In this document: piece by piece, positions 1 through 14,300 of the stretch
Numbering within the stretch: position 1 is the stretch's first letter
Layout of the letters: every line of letters starts with the position of its first letter
DNA from: Hippophae tibetana
Lineage: Eukaryota; Streptophyta; Magnoliopsida; Rosales; Elaeagnaceae
Direction of reading: 5' to 3'
DNA length: 64,000 nt
Assembly: GCA_037013495.1 (NCBI GenBank)
Contig: JAZDXN010000030.1
Coordinates: 1,178,001 to 1,242,000, forward strand
The notes under the pieces: generated by a model
Database searches by the model: none
Seen by the model: the letters and a program-made list of their open reading frames with translations, nothing else
What the model was told of the DNA's origin: nothing
Program-made: the position numbers and the translations under genes

Positions 1-3000
1 TTCTACAAGTTCAATATGATGTGTTACCATTATTCTCCCTACAAACACCTTCTATATTGAGGTTAATATAACTTAAAATTATTTATTTTTGCCAACTAAT
101 TGAGAGTAAAATAAATTGGTTTAATGTAATTTTCTCTACCATATGTCTTATTTTGTTTTGCAAAAATTAAAATATATTAAATTATGTAAACTAAATAAAC
201 TCACTTTTACTATTTTATAATAAATGTATAAAAAATGTTATAAACAAATAAATAATACATAAAGTTTTTCCTTTTATTTCAAATAAATAATATTAAATAA
301 AATCATATATAAGTAGATACTATAAATATATATATTAGATTAAATGAAATCATTATTTAAAAATTAAAAAAAGCTCTTAGTGGTTGAAATATCATACATT
401 CCACATGTATCTTAAAAGTAGGAGAAATTGGAAAACCAAGATTAAGAGACAGGGAGATTACCCTTTGTGGTGTCGATACCCTAGACATGATCGTGCAATA
501 TCCAACAAAATTATGCACGTAATTGTTAAACTTATACAAATAACAGTAGATTATAATTTATACATACGTAATTTTGGTATCATATTATGAGCTAATAAAT
601 ATTTTACATATTTTGTTAATATTTCTTTGAAGTCTTACTTTTATAATTAGGAATATGTCTAACAATTCTACAAACATAAATACGGATTGCCAAAATTCAT
701 AAATTATCTCGATACAAAAATTCCTCGTTTGCATGCAAACATTCAAACAATAAATTTACACTGTATATAAGATCTCCAAATATAACTATATTATCTTCTA
801 CAAGTTCAATATGAAGTGTTACCATTATTCTCCCTACAAACAGCTTCTATATATAGGTTAATATAACTGAAAATCATTTATTTTTTCCAACTAATTCAGA
901 GTAAAATAAATTGGTTTAATGAAATTTTCTCTACGAAATGTCTTATTTTGTTTTGCAATAATTAAAATATGTTAAAGTTATATAAAATAAATAAACCCAC
1001 TTTTACTATTTTATAATAAATGTATAAAAAATGTTATAAATAAATAAATAATACATAAATGTTTTCCTTTATTTGAAATAAATCATATTAAATAAAATCA
1101 TATATAAGTAGATACTATAAATATATTTATTAGATTGAATGAAATCATTATTTACCAATTAAAAAAAGCTCTTAGTGGTTGAAATATCATACATTCCACA
1201 TGTATCTTAAAAGTAGGAGAAATTGGAAAACCAAGATTAAGAGACAAGGGGATTACCCTTTGAGGTGTCGATACCCTAGACATTATCGTGGAATATCCAA
1301 CAAAATTATGCACGTAATTGTTAAACTTATACAAATAACAGTAGATTATAATTTATACATACGTAATTTTGGTATCATATTATGATCTAATAAATATTTT
1401 ACATATTTTGTTAATATTTCTTTGAAGTCTTACTTTTATAATTAGGAATATGTCTAACAATTCTACAAACATAAATACGGATTACCAAAATTCATAAATT
1501 ATCTCGATACAAAAATTCCTCGTTTGCATGCAAACATTCAAACAATAAATTTGTATTGTATATAAGATCTCCAAATATAACTATATTATCTTCTACAAGT
1601 TCAATATGAAGTGTTACCATTATTCTCCCTACAAACAGCTTCTATATATAGGTTAATATAACTGAAAATCATTTTTTTTGCCAACTAATTCAGAGTAAAA
1701 TAAATTGGTTTAATATAATTTTCTCTACCAAATGTCTTATTTTCTTTTGCAAAAATTAAAATATGTTAAAGTTATATAAAGTAAATAAACTCACTTTTAC
1801 TATTTTATAATAAATGTATTAAAAATGTTATAAATAAATAAATAATACATAAATTTTTTATTTTATTTAAAATAAATCAAATTAAATAAAATCACATATA
1901 AGTAGATACTATAAATATATATATTAGATTGAATGAAATCATTAATTACCAATTAAAAAAATCTATTAGTGGTTGAAATATCATACATTCCACATGTATC
2001 TTAAAAGTAGGAGAAATTGGAAAACCAAGATTAAGAGACAGGGGGATTACCCTTTGTGGTGTCGATACCCTAGACATGATCGTGCAATATCCAAAAAAAT
2101 TATGCACGTAATTGTTGAACTTATACAAATAACAGTAGATTATAATTTATACATACGTAATTTTGGTATCATATTATGAGCTAATAAATATTTTACATAT
2201 TTTGTTAATATTTCTTTGAAGTCTTACTTTTATAATTAGGAATATGTCTAACAATTCTACAAACATAAATACGGATTACCAAAATTCATAAATTATCTCG
2301 ATACAAAAATTCCTCGTTTGCATGCAAACATTCAAACAATAAATTTGTATTGTATATAAGATCTCCAAATATAACTATATTATCTTCTACAAGTTCAATA
2401 TGATGTGTTACCATTATTCTCCCTACAAATACCTTCTATATTGAGGTTAATATAACTTAAAATTATTTATTTTTGCCAACTAATTGAGAGTAAAATAAAT
2501 TGGTTTAATGTAATTTTCTCTACCATATGTCTTATTTTGTTTTGCAAAAATTAAAATATATTAAATTATATAAACTAAATAAACTCACTTTTACTATTTT
2601 ATAATAAATGTATAAAAAATGTTATAAATAAATAAATAATACATAAAGTTTTTCCTTTATTTCAAATAAATAATATTAAATAAAATCATATATAAGTAGA
2701 TACTATAAATATATATATTAGATTGAATGAAATCATTATTTAAAAATTAAAAAAAGCTCTTAGTGGTTGAAATATCATACATTCCACATGTATCTTAAAA
2801 GTTGGAGAAATTGGAAAACCAAGATTAAGAGACAGGGAGATTACCCTTTGTGGTGTCGATACCCTAGACATGATCGTGCAATATCCAACAAAATTATGCA
2901 CGTAATTGTTAAACTTATACAAATAACAGTAGATTATAATTTATACATACGTAATTTTGGTATCATATTATGAGCTAATAAATATTTTACATATTTTTTT

Positions 3001-4454
3001 AATATTTCTTTGAAGTCTTACTTTTATAATTAGGAATATGTCTAACAATTCTACAAACATAAATACGGATTGCCAAAATTCATAAATTATCTCGATACAA
3101 AAATTCCTCGTTTGCATGCAAACATTCAAACAATAAAGTTACACTGTATATAAGATCTCCAAATATAACTATATTATCTTCTACAAGTTCAATATGAAGT
3201 GTTACCATTATTCTCCCTACAAACAGCTTCTATATATAGGTTAATATAACTGAAAATCATTTATTTTTTCCAACTAATTCAGAGTAAAATAAATTGGTTT
3301 AATGAAATTTTCTCTACCAAATGTCTTATTTTGTTTTGCAATAATTAAAATATGTTAAAGTTATATAAAATAAATAAACCCACTTTTACTATTTTATAAT
3401 AAATGTATAAAAAATGTTATAAATAAATAAATAATACATAAATGTTTTCCTTTATTTGAAATAAATCATATTAAATAAAATCATATATAAGTAGATACTA
3501 TAAATATATTTATTAGATTGAATGAAATCATTATTTACCAATTAAAAAAAGCTCGTAGTGGTTGAAATATCATACATTCCACATGTATCTTAAAAGTAGG
3601 AGAAATTGGAAAACCAAGATTAAGAGACAAGGGGATTACCCTTTGAGGTGTCGATACCCTAGACATTATCGTGGAATATCCAACAAAATTATGCACGTAA
3701 TTGTTAAACTTATACAAATAACAGTAGATTATAATTTATACATACGTAATTTTGGTATCATATTATGATCTAATAAATATTTTACATATTTTGTTAATAT
3801 TTCTTTGAAGTCTTACTTTTATAATTAGGAATATGTCTAACAATTCTACAAACATAAATACGGATAACCAAAATTCATAAATTATCTCGATACAAAAATT
3901 CCTCGTTTGCATGCAAACATTCAAACAATAAATTTGTATTGTATATAAGATCTCCAAATATAACTATATTATCTTCTACAAGTTCAATATGAAGTGTTAC
4001 CATTATTCTCCCTACAAACAGCTTCTATATATAGGTTAATATAACTGAAAATCATTTTTTTTTTGCCAACTAATTCAGAGTAAAATAAATTGGTTTAATA
4101 TAATTTTCTCTACCAAATGTCTTATTTTGTTTTGCAAAAATTAAAATATGTTAAAGTTATATAAAGTAAATAAACTCACTTTTACTATTTTATAATAAAT
4201 GTATTAAAAATGTTATAAATAAATAAATAATACATAAATTTTTTATTTTATTTGAAATAAATCAAATTAAATAAAATCACATATAAGTAGATACTATAAA
4301 TATATATATTAGATTGAATGAAATCATTAATTACCAATTAAAAAAATCTATTAGTGGTTGAAATATCATACATTCCACATGTATCTTAAAAGTAGGAGAA
4401 ATTGGAAAACCAAGATTAAGAGACAAGGGGATTACCCTTTGTGGTGTCGATACC

Positions 4455-4860
4455 CTAGACTTGATCTTACAATATAAACCAAATTATGCAGGTAATTGTT
4501 AAACTTATACAAATAAAACTAGATGATAATTTATACATACGTAATTTTAGTGTCATATTATGAGTTAATAAATATTTTACATATTTCGTTGATATTTATT
4601 TGAATTCTTACTTCTATAATTAGTAATATGTCTAACAATTCTACAAACATAAATACGGATTGCCAAATTTCATAAATTATCACGATACAAAAATTACTCG
4701 TTTGCATGCGACCATGCAAACAATAAATTTGTATGGTCCATTAGATTTTCAATTATATATATATTATCTTCTACAAGTTCGATATGATGTATTACCATTA
4801 CTCTCCCTACAAACTACTTCTATATATAGGTTAATATAACTTAAAATCATTTTTTTTACC
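4455..4860 (+). repeat. Strongly diverged satellite segment
   Basis: This part of a monomer differs from its neighbours much more than usual. Examples are AGACTTGATCTTAC in place of AGACATGATCGTGC, GCGACCATGCAAAC in place of the palindrome, and GTATGGTCCATTAGATTTTC in place of the usual TATATAAGATCTCC. A matching stretch of about 140 bp recurs in the right array near 47690-47830. It looks like an older subfamily fragment kept inside the younger array. Confidence 0.8.
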
Positions 4861-7800
4861 AACTAGTTGATAGTAAAATAAATTTGTTTAATGTAATTTT
4901 CTCTACCAAATGTCTTATTTTGTTTTGCAAAAATTAAAATATGTTAAAGTTATATAAAATAAATAAACCCACTTTTACTATTTTATAATAAATGTATTAA
5001 AAATGTTATAAATAAATAAATAATACATAAATGTTTTCCTTTATTTGAAATAAATCATATTAAATAAAATCATATATAAGTAGATACTATAAATATATTT
5101 ATTAGATTGAATGAAATCATTATTTACCAATTAAAAAAAGCTCGTAGTGGTTGAAATATCATACATTCCACATGTATCTTAAAAGTAGGAGAAATTGGAA
5201 AACCAAGATTAAGAGACAAGGGGATTACCCTTTGAGGTGTCGATACCCTAGACATGATCGTGCAATATCCAAAAATATTATGCACGTAATTGATGAACTT
5301 ATACAAATAACAGTAGATTATAATTTATACATACGTAATTTTGGTATCATATTATGAGCTAATAAATATTTTACATATTTTGTTAATATTTCTTTGAAGT
5401 CTTACTCTTATAATTAGGAATATGTCTAACAATTCTACAAACATAAATATGGAACTCCGAAATTCATAAATTATCTAGATACAAAAATTCCTCGTTTGCA
5501 TGCAAACATTCAAACAATAAATTTGTACTGTATATAAGATCTCCAAATATAACTATATTATCTTCTACAAGTTCAATATGAAGTGTTACCATTATTCTCC
5601 CTACAAACAGCTCCTATATATAGGTTAATATAACTGAAAATCATTTATTTTTGCCAACTAATTCAAAGTAAAATAAATTGGTTTAATGTAATTTTCTCTA
5701 CCAAATGTCTTATTTTGTTTTGCAAAAATTAAAATATGTTAAAGTTATATAAAATAAATAAACCCACTTTTACTATTTTATAATAAATGTATAAAAAATG
5801 TTATAAATAAATAAATAATACATAAATTTTTTCCTTTATTTGAAATAAATCATATTAAATAAAATCATATATAAGTAGATACTATAAATATATATATTAG
5901 ATTGAATGAAATCATTATTTACCAATTAAAAAAAGCTCTTAGTGGTTGAAATATCATACATTCCACATGTATCTTAAAAGTAGGAGAAATTGGAAAACCA
6001 AGATTAAGAGACAGGGGGGATTACCCTTTGTGGTGTCGATACCCTAGACATGATCGTGCAATATCCAAAAAAATTATGCACGTAATTGTTAAACTTATAT
6101 ACAAATAACAGCAGATTATAATTTATACATACGTAATTTTGGTATCATATTATGAGCTAATAAATATTTTACATATTTTGTTAATATTTCTTTGAAGTCT
6201 TACTCTTATAATTAGGAATATGTCTAACAATTCTACAAACATAAATACGGATTGCCAAAATTCATAAATTATCTCTATACAAAAATTCCTCGTTTGCATG
6301 CAAACATTCAAACAATAAATTTGTATTGTATATAAGATCTCCAAATATAACTATATTATCTTCTACAAGTTCAATATGAAGTGTTACCATTATTCTCCCT
6401 ACAAACAGCTTCTATATATAGGTTAATATAACTGAAAATAATTTTTTTTTGCCAACTAATTCAGAGTAAATTGGTTTAATGTTATTTTCTCTACCAAATG
6501 TCTTATTTTGTTTTGCAAAAATTAAAATATGTTAAAGTTATATAAAATAAATAAACTCACTTTTACTATTTTATAATAAATGTATAAAAAATGTTATAAA
6601 TAAATAAATAATACATAAAATTTTTCCTTTATTTGAAATAAATCATATTAAATAAAATCACATATAAGTAGATACTATAAATATATAAATTAGATTGAAT
6701 GAAATCATTATTTACCAATTAACAAAAGCTATTAGTGGTTGAAATATCATACATTCCATATGTATCTTAAAAGTAGGAGAAATTGGAAAACCAAGATTAA
6801 GAGATAGGGGGATTACCCTTTGTGGTTTCGATACCCTAGACATGATCGTGCAATATCCAACAAAATTATGCACGTAATTGTTAAACTTATACAAATAAGA
6901 GTAGATTATAATTTATTTATACGTAATTTTGGTATCATAATATGAGCTAATAATTATTTTACATATTTTGTTAATATTTCTTTGAAGTCTTACTTTTATA
7001 ATTAGGAATATGTCTAACAATTCTACAAACATAAATACGGATTGCCAAAATTCATAAATTATCTAGATACAAAAATTCCTCGTTTGCCTGCAAACATTCA
7101 AACAATAAATTTGTATTGTATATAAGATTTCCAAATATAACTATATTATCTTCTACAAGTTCAATATGAAGTGTTAACATTATTCTCCCTACAAACAGCT
7201 TCTATATATAGGTTAATATAACTGAAAATCATTTTTTTTGCCAACTAATTCAGAGTAAAATAAATCGGTTTAATGTAATTTTCTCTATCAAATGTCTTAT
7301 TTTGTTTTGCAAAAATTAAAATATGTTAAAGTTATATAAAATAAATAAACTCACTTTTACTATTTTATAATAAATGTATTAAAAATGTTATAAATAAATA
7401 AATAATACATAAATTTTTTCCTTTATTTGAAATAAATCATATATAAGTAGATACTATAAATATATATATTAGATTGAATGAAATCATTAATTACCAATTA
7501 AAAAAAGCTATTAGTGGTTGAAATATCATACATTCCACATGTTTCTTAAAAGTAGGAGAAATTGGAAAACCAAGATTAAGAGACAGGGGGATTACCCTTT
7601 GTGGGGTCGATACCGTAGACATGATCGTGCAATATCCAAAAAAATTATGCACGTAATTGTTAAACTTATACAAATAACAGTAGATTATAATTTATACATA
7701 CGTAATTTTGGTATCATATTATGAGCTAATAAATATTTTACATATTTTGTTAATATTTCTTTGAAGTCTTACTTTTATAATTAGGAATATGTCTAACAAT

Positions 7801-8589
7801 TCTACAAACATAAATACGGATTGCCAAAATTCATAAATTATCTCGATACAAAAATTCCTCGTTTGCATGCAAACATTCAAACAATAAATTTGTATTGTAT
7901 ATAAGATCTCCAAATATAACTATATTATCTTCTACAAGTTCAATATGATGTGTTACCATTATTCTCCCTACAAACACCTTATATATAGAGGTTAATATAA
8001 CTGAAAATTATTTATTTTTGCCAACTAGTTGATAGTAAAATAAATTTGTTTAATGTAATTTTCTCTACCAAATGTCTTATTTTGTTTTGCAAAAATTAAA
8101 ATATGTTAAAGTTATATAAAATAAATAAACCCACTTTTACTATTTTATAATAAATGTATTAAAAATGTTATAAATAAATAAATAATACATAAATTTTTTC
8201 CTTTATTTGAAATAAATCATATTAAATAAAATCACATATAAGTAGATACTAGAAATATATATATTAGATTGAATGAAATCATTATTTACCAATTAAAAAA
8301 AGCAATTAGTGGTTGAAATATCATACATTCCACATGTATCTTAAAAGTAGGAGAAATTGGAAAACCAAGATTAAGAGACAGGGGGATTACCCTTTGTGGT
8401 GTCGATACCCTAGACATGATTGTGCAATATCCAACAAAATTATGCACGTAATTGTTAAACTTATACAAATAAGAGTAGATTATAATTTATACATACGTAA
8501 TTTTGGTATCATATTATGAGCTAATAAATATTTTAGATATTTTGTTAATATTTCTTTGAAGTCTTACTTTTATAATTAGGAATATGTCT

Positions 8590-11500
8590 AACAATTCTAC
8601 AAACATAAATACGGATTACCAAAATTCATAAATTATCTCGATACAAAAATTCCCCGTTTGCATGCAAACATTCAAACAATAAATTTGTATTGTATATAAG
8701 ATCTCCAAATATAACTATATTATCTTCTACAAGTTCAATATGAAGTGTAAACATTATTCTCCCTACAAACAGCTTCTATATATAGGTTAATATAACTGAA
8801 AATCATTTTTTTGCCAACTAATTCAGAGTAAAATAAATCGGTTTAATGTAATTTTCTCTATCAAATGTCTTATTTTGTTTTGCAAAAATTAAAATATGTT
8901 AAAGTTATATAAAATAAATAAACTCACTTTTACTATTTTATAATAAATGTATTAAAAATGTTATAAATAAATAAATAATACATAAATTTTTTCCTTTATT
9001 TGAAATAAATCATATTAAATAAAATCACATATAAGTAGATACTATAAATATATAAATTAGATTGAAAGAAATCATTATTTACCAATTAAAAAAATTTATT
9101 AGTGGTTGAAATATCATACATTCCACAAGTATCTTAAAAGTAGGAGAAATTGGAAAACCAAGATTAAGAGACACGAGAATTACCCTTTGTAGTGTCGATA
9201 CCCTAGACATGATCGTGCAATATCCAACAAAATTATGCACGTAATTGTTAAACTTATACAAATAACAGTAGATTATAATTTATACATACGTAATTTTGGT
9301 ATCATATTATGAGCTAATAAATATTTTACATATTTTGTTAATATTTTTATGAAGTCTTACTTTTATAATTAGGAATATGTCTAACAATTCTACAAACATA
9401 AATACGGATTGCCAAAATTCATAAATTATGTCGATACAAAAATTCCTCGTTTGCATGCAAACATTCAAACAATAAATTTGTATTGTATATAAGATCTCCA
9501 AATATAACTATATTATATTCTACAAGTTCAATATGAAGTGTTACCATTATTCTCCCTACAAAATAATTCTATATATATGTTAATATAACTGAAAATATAT
9601 TTTTTTTGTTCACTAATTCAGAGCAAAATATATTGGTTTAATGAAATTTTCTCTACCAAATGTCTTATTTTGTTTTGCAAAAATTAAAATATGTTAAAGT
9701 TATATAAAATAAATAAACTCACTTTTACTATTTTATAATAAATGTATTAAAAATGTTATAAATAAATAAATAATACATAAATTTTTTCCTTTATTTGAAA
9801 TAAATCATATATAAGTAGATACTATAAATATATATATATTAGATTGAATGAAATCATTATTTACCAATTAAAAAAAGCTATTAGTGGTTGAAATATCATA
9901 CATTCCACATGTATCTTAAAAGTAGGAGAAATTGGAAAACCAAGATTAAGAGACAGGGGGATTACCCTTTGTGGTGTCGATACCCCAGACATGATCGTGC
10001 AATATCCAACAAAATTATGCACGTAATTGTTAAACTTATACAAATAAGAGTAGATTATAATTTATACATACATAATTTTGGTATCATATTATGAGCTAAT
10101 AAATATTTTACATATTTTGTTAATATTTCTTTGAAGTCTTACTTTTATAATTAGGAATTTGTCTAACAATTCTACAAACATAAATATGGATTGCCAAAAT
10201 TCATAAATTATCTAGATACAAAAATTCCTCGTTTGCATGCGAACATTCAAATAATAAATTTGTATTGTATATAAGATCTCCAAATATAACTATATTATCT
10301 TCTACAAGCTCAGTATGAAATGTTACCATTATTCTCCCTACAAACAGCTTCTATATATAGGTTAATATAACTGAAAATCATTTTTTTTGCCAACTAATTC
10401 AGAGTAAAATAAATTGGTTTAATGTAATTTTCTCTACCAAATGTCTTATTTTGTTTTGCAAAAATTAAAATACCTTAAAGTTATATAAAATAAATAAACT
10501 CACTTTTACTATTTTATAATAAATGTATTAAATATGTTATAAATAAATAAATAATACATAAATTTTTTCCTTTATTTGAAATAAATCATATTAAATAAAA
10601 TCACATATAAGTAGATACTATAAATATATATATTAGATTGAATGAAATGATTATTTACCAATTAAAAAAAAGCTATTAGTGATTGAAATATCATACATTC
10701 CACATGTATCTTAAAAGGAGGAGAAATTGGAAAACCAAGATTAAGAGACATGGGGATTACCCTTTGTGGTGTCGATACCCTAGACATGATCGTGCAATAT
10801 CCAACAAAATTATGCACGTAATTGTTAAACTTATACAAATAAGAGTAGATTATAATTTATACATACGTAATTTTGGTATCATATTATGAGCTAATAAATA
10901 TTTTACATATTTTGTTAATATTTCTTTGAAGTCTTACTTTTATAATTAGGAATATGTCTAACAATTCTACAAACATAAATACGGATTGCCAAAATTCATA
11001 AATTATCTAGATACAAAAATTCCTCGTTTGCATGCAAACATTCAAACAATAAATTTGTATTGTATATAAGATCTCCAAATATAACTATATTATCTTCTAC
11101 AAGTTCAATATGAAGTGTTACCATTATTCTCCCTACAAACAGCTTCTATATATAGGTTAATATAACTAAAAATCATTTTTTTGCCAACAAATTCAGAGTA
11201 AAATAAATTGGTTTAATGTAATTTTCTCTACCAAATGTCTTATTTTTTTTGGTAAAAATTAAAATATGTTAAAGTTATATAAAATAAATAAACTCACTTT
11301 TACTATTTTATAATAAATGTATTAAAAATGTTATAAATAAATAAATAATACATAAATTTTTTCCTTTATTTGAAATAAATCATATATAAGTAGATACTAT
11401 AAATATATATATTAGATTGAATGAAATCATTATTTACCAATTAAAAAAAGCTATTAGTGGTTGAATTATCATACATTCCACATGTAACTTAAAAGTAGGA

Positions 11501-14300
11501 GAAATTGGAAAACCAAGATTAAGAGACAGGGGGATTACCCTTTGTGGTGTCGATACCCTAGACATGATCGTGCAATTTCCAACAAAATTATGCACGTAAT
11601 TGTTAAACTTATACAAATAACAGTAGATTATAATTTATACATACGTAATTTTGGTATCATATTATGAGCTAATAAATATTTTACATATTTTGTTAATATT
11701 TCTTTGAAATCTTAAATTTATAATTAGGAATATGTCTAACAATTCTACAAACATAAATACGGATTACCAAAATTCATAAATTATCTCGATACAAAAATTC
11801 CCCGTTTGCATGCAAACATTCAAACAATAAATTTGTATTGTATATAAGATCTCCAAATATAACTATATTATCTTCTACAAGTTCAATATGAAGTGTAAAC
11901 ATTATTCTCCCTACAAACAGCTTCTATATATAGGTTAATATAACTGAAAATCATTTTTTTGCCAACTAATTCAGAGTAAAATAAATCGGTTTAATGTAAT
12001 TTTCTCTATCAAATGTCTTATTTTGTTTTGCAAAAATTAAAATATGTTAAAGTTATATAAAATAAATAAACTCACTTTTACTATTTTATAATAAATGTAT
12101 TAAAAATGTTATAAATAAATAAATAATACATAAATTTTTTCCTTTATTTGAAATAAATCATATTAAATAAAATCACATATAAGTAGATACTATAAATATA
12201 TAAATTAGATTGAAAGAAATCATTATTTACCAATTAAAAAAAGCTATTAGTCGTTGAAATATCATACATTCCACAAGTATCTTAAAAGTAGGAGAAATTG
12301 GAAAACCAAGATTAAGAGACACGAGGATTACCCTTTGTAGTGTCGATACCCTAGACATGATCGTGCAATATCCAACAAAATTATGCACGTAATTGTTAAA
12401 CTTATACAAATAACAGTAGATTATAATTTATACATACGTAATTTTGGTATCATATTATGAGCTAATAAATATTTTACATATTTTGTTAATATTTTTATGA
12501 AGTCTTACTTTTATAATTAGGAATATGTCTAACAATTCTACAAACATAAATACGGATTGCCAAAATTCATAAATTATGTCGATACAAAAATTCCTCGTTT
12601 GCATGCAAACATTCAAACAATAAATTTGTATTGTATATAAGATCTCCAAATATAACTATATTATATTCTACAAGTTCAATATGAAGTGTTACCATTATTC
12701 TCCCTACAAAATAATTCTATATATATGTTAATATAACTGAAAATATATTTTTTTTGTTCACTAATTCAGAGCAAAATATATTGGTTTAATGAAATTTTCT
12801 CTACCAAATGTCTTATTTTGTTTTGCAAAAATTAAAATATGTTAAAGTTATATAAAATAAATAAACTCACTTTTACTATTTTATAATAAATGTATTAAAA
12901 ATGTTATAAATAAATAAATAATACATAAATTTTTTCCTTTATTTGAAATAAATCATATATAAGTAGATACTATAAATATATATATATTAGATTGAATGAA
13001 ATCATTATTTACCAATTAAAAAAAGCTATTAGTGGTTGAAATATCATACATTCCACATGTATCTTAAAAGTAGGAGAAATTAGAAAACCAAGATTAAGAG
13101 ACAGGGGGATTACCCTTTGTGGTGTCGATACCCTAGACATGATCGTGCAATATCCAACAAAATTATGCACGTAATTGTTAAACTTATACAAATAAGAGTA
13201 GATTATAATTTATACATACATAATTTTGGTATCATATTATGAGCTAATAAATATTTTACATATTTTGTTAATATTTTTTTGAAGTCTTACTTTTATAATT
13301 AGGAATTTGTCTAACAATTCTACAAACATAAATATGGATTGCCAAAATTCATAAATTATCTAGATACAAAAATTCCTCGTTTGCATGCGAACATTCAAAT
13401 AATAAATTTGTATTGTATATAAGATCTCCAAATATAACTATATTATCTTCTACAAGCTCAGTATGAAATGTTACCATTATTCTCCCTACAAACAGCTTCT
13501 ATATATAGGTTAATATAACTGAAAATCATTTTTTTTGCCAACTAATTCAGAGTAAAATAAATTGGTTTAATATTATTTTCTCTACCAAATGTCTTATTTT
13601 TTTTGGAAAAAATTAAAATACGTTAAAGTTATATAAAATAAATAAACTCACTTTTACTATTTTATAATAAATGTATTAAATATGTTATAAATAAATAAAT
13701 AATACATAAATTTTTTCCTTTATTTGAAATAAATCATATTAAATAAAATCATATATAAGTAGATACTATAAATATATATATTAGATTGAATGAAATGATT
13801 ATTTACCAATTAAAAAAAAGCTATTAGTGATTGAAATATCATACATTCCACATGTATCTTAAAAGGAGGAGAAATTGGAAAACCAAGATTAAGAGACATG
13901 GGGATTACCCTTTGTGGTGTCGATACCCTAGACATGATCGTGCAATATCCAACAAAATTATGCACGTAATTGTTAAACTTATACAAATAAGAGTAGATTA
14001 TAATTTATACATACGTAATTTTGGTATCATATTATGAGCTAATAAATATTTTACATATTTTGTTAATATTTCTTTGAAGTCTTACTTTTATAATTAGGAA
14101 TATGTCTAACAATTCTACAAACATAAATACGGATTGCCAAAATTCATAAATTATCTAGATACAAAAATTCCTCGTTTGCATGCAAACATTCAAACAATAA
14201 ATTTGTATTGTATATAAGATCTCCAAATATAACTATATTATCTTCTACAAGTTCAATATGAAGTGTTACCATTATTCTCCCTACAAACAGCTTCTATATA
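8590..14300 (+). repeat. Higher-order repeat with ~3148-bp period (4 monomers)
   Basis: Sequence from about 8590 to 11150 recurs at a fixed offset of 3148 bp, from about 11738 to 14300. Shared rare variants prove the pairing: CCCCGTTTG at about 8652 and 11801, GTGTAAACATT at about 8746 and 11894, the CAAAATAATTC variant at about 9560 and 12708, GGAATTTG near 10156 and 13304, and the AGCTCAGTATGAAATG variant at about 10308 and 13456. A minority of positions differ (for example ACACGAGAATT versus ACACGAGGATT). Both short 782-bp monomers sit at matching places. Boundaries are approximate. Confidence 0.85.

Noticed and set aside
357..590. Overlapping 60- and 68-codon frames on opposite strands that recur in most satellite monomers, plus a 64-codon minus-strand frame
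   Set aside because: Those I checked begin at TTG, not ATG. They are hydrophobic or AT-biased and are broken in several copies. They persist because the DNA is a conserved satellite, not because of coding selection. There is no recognisable domain.
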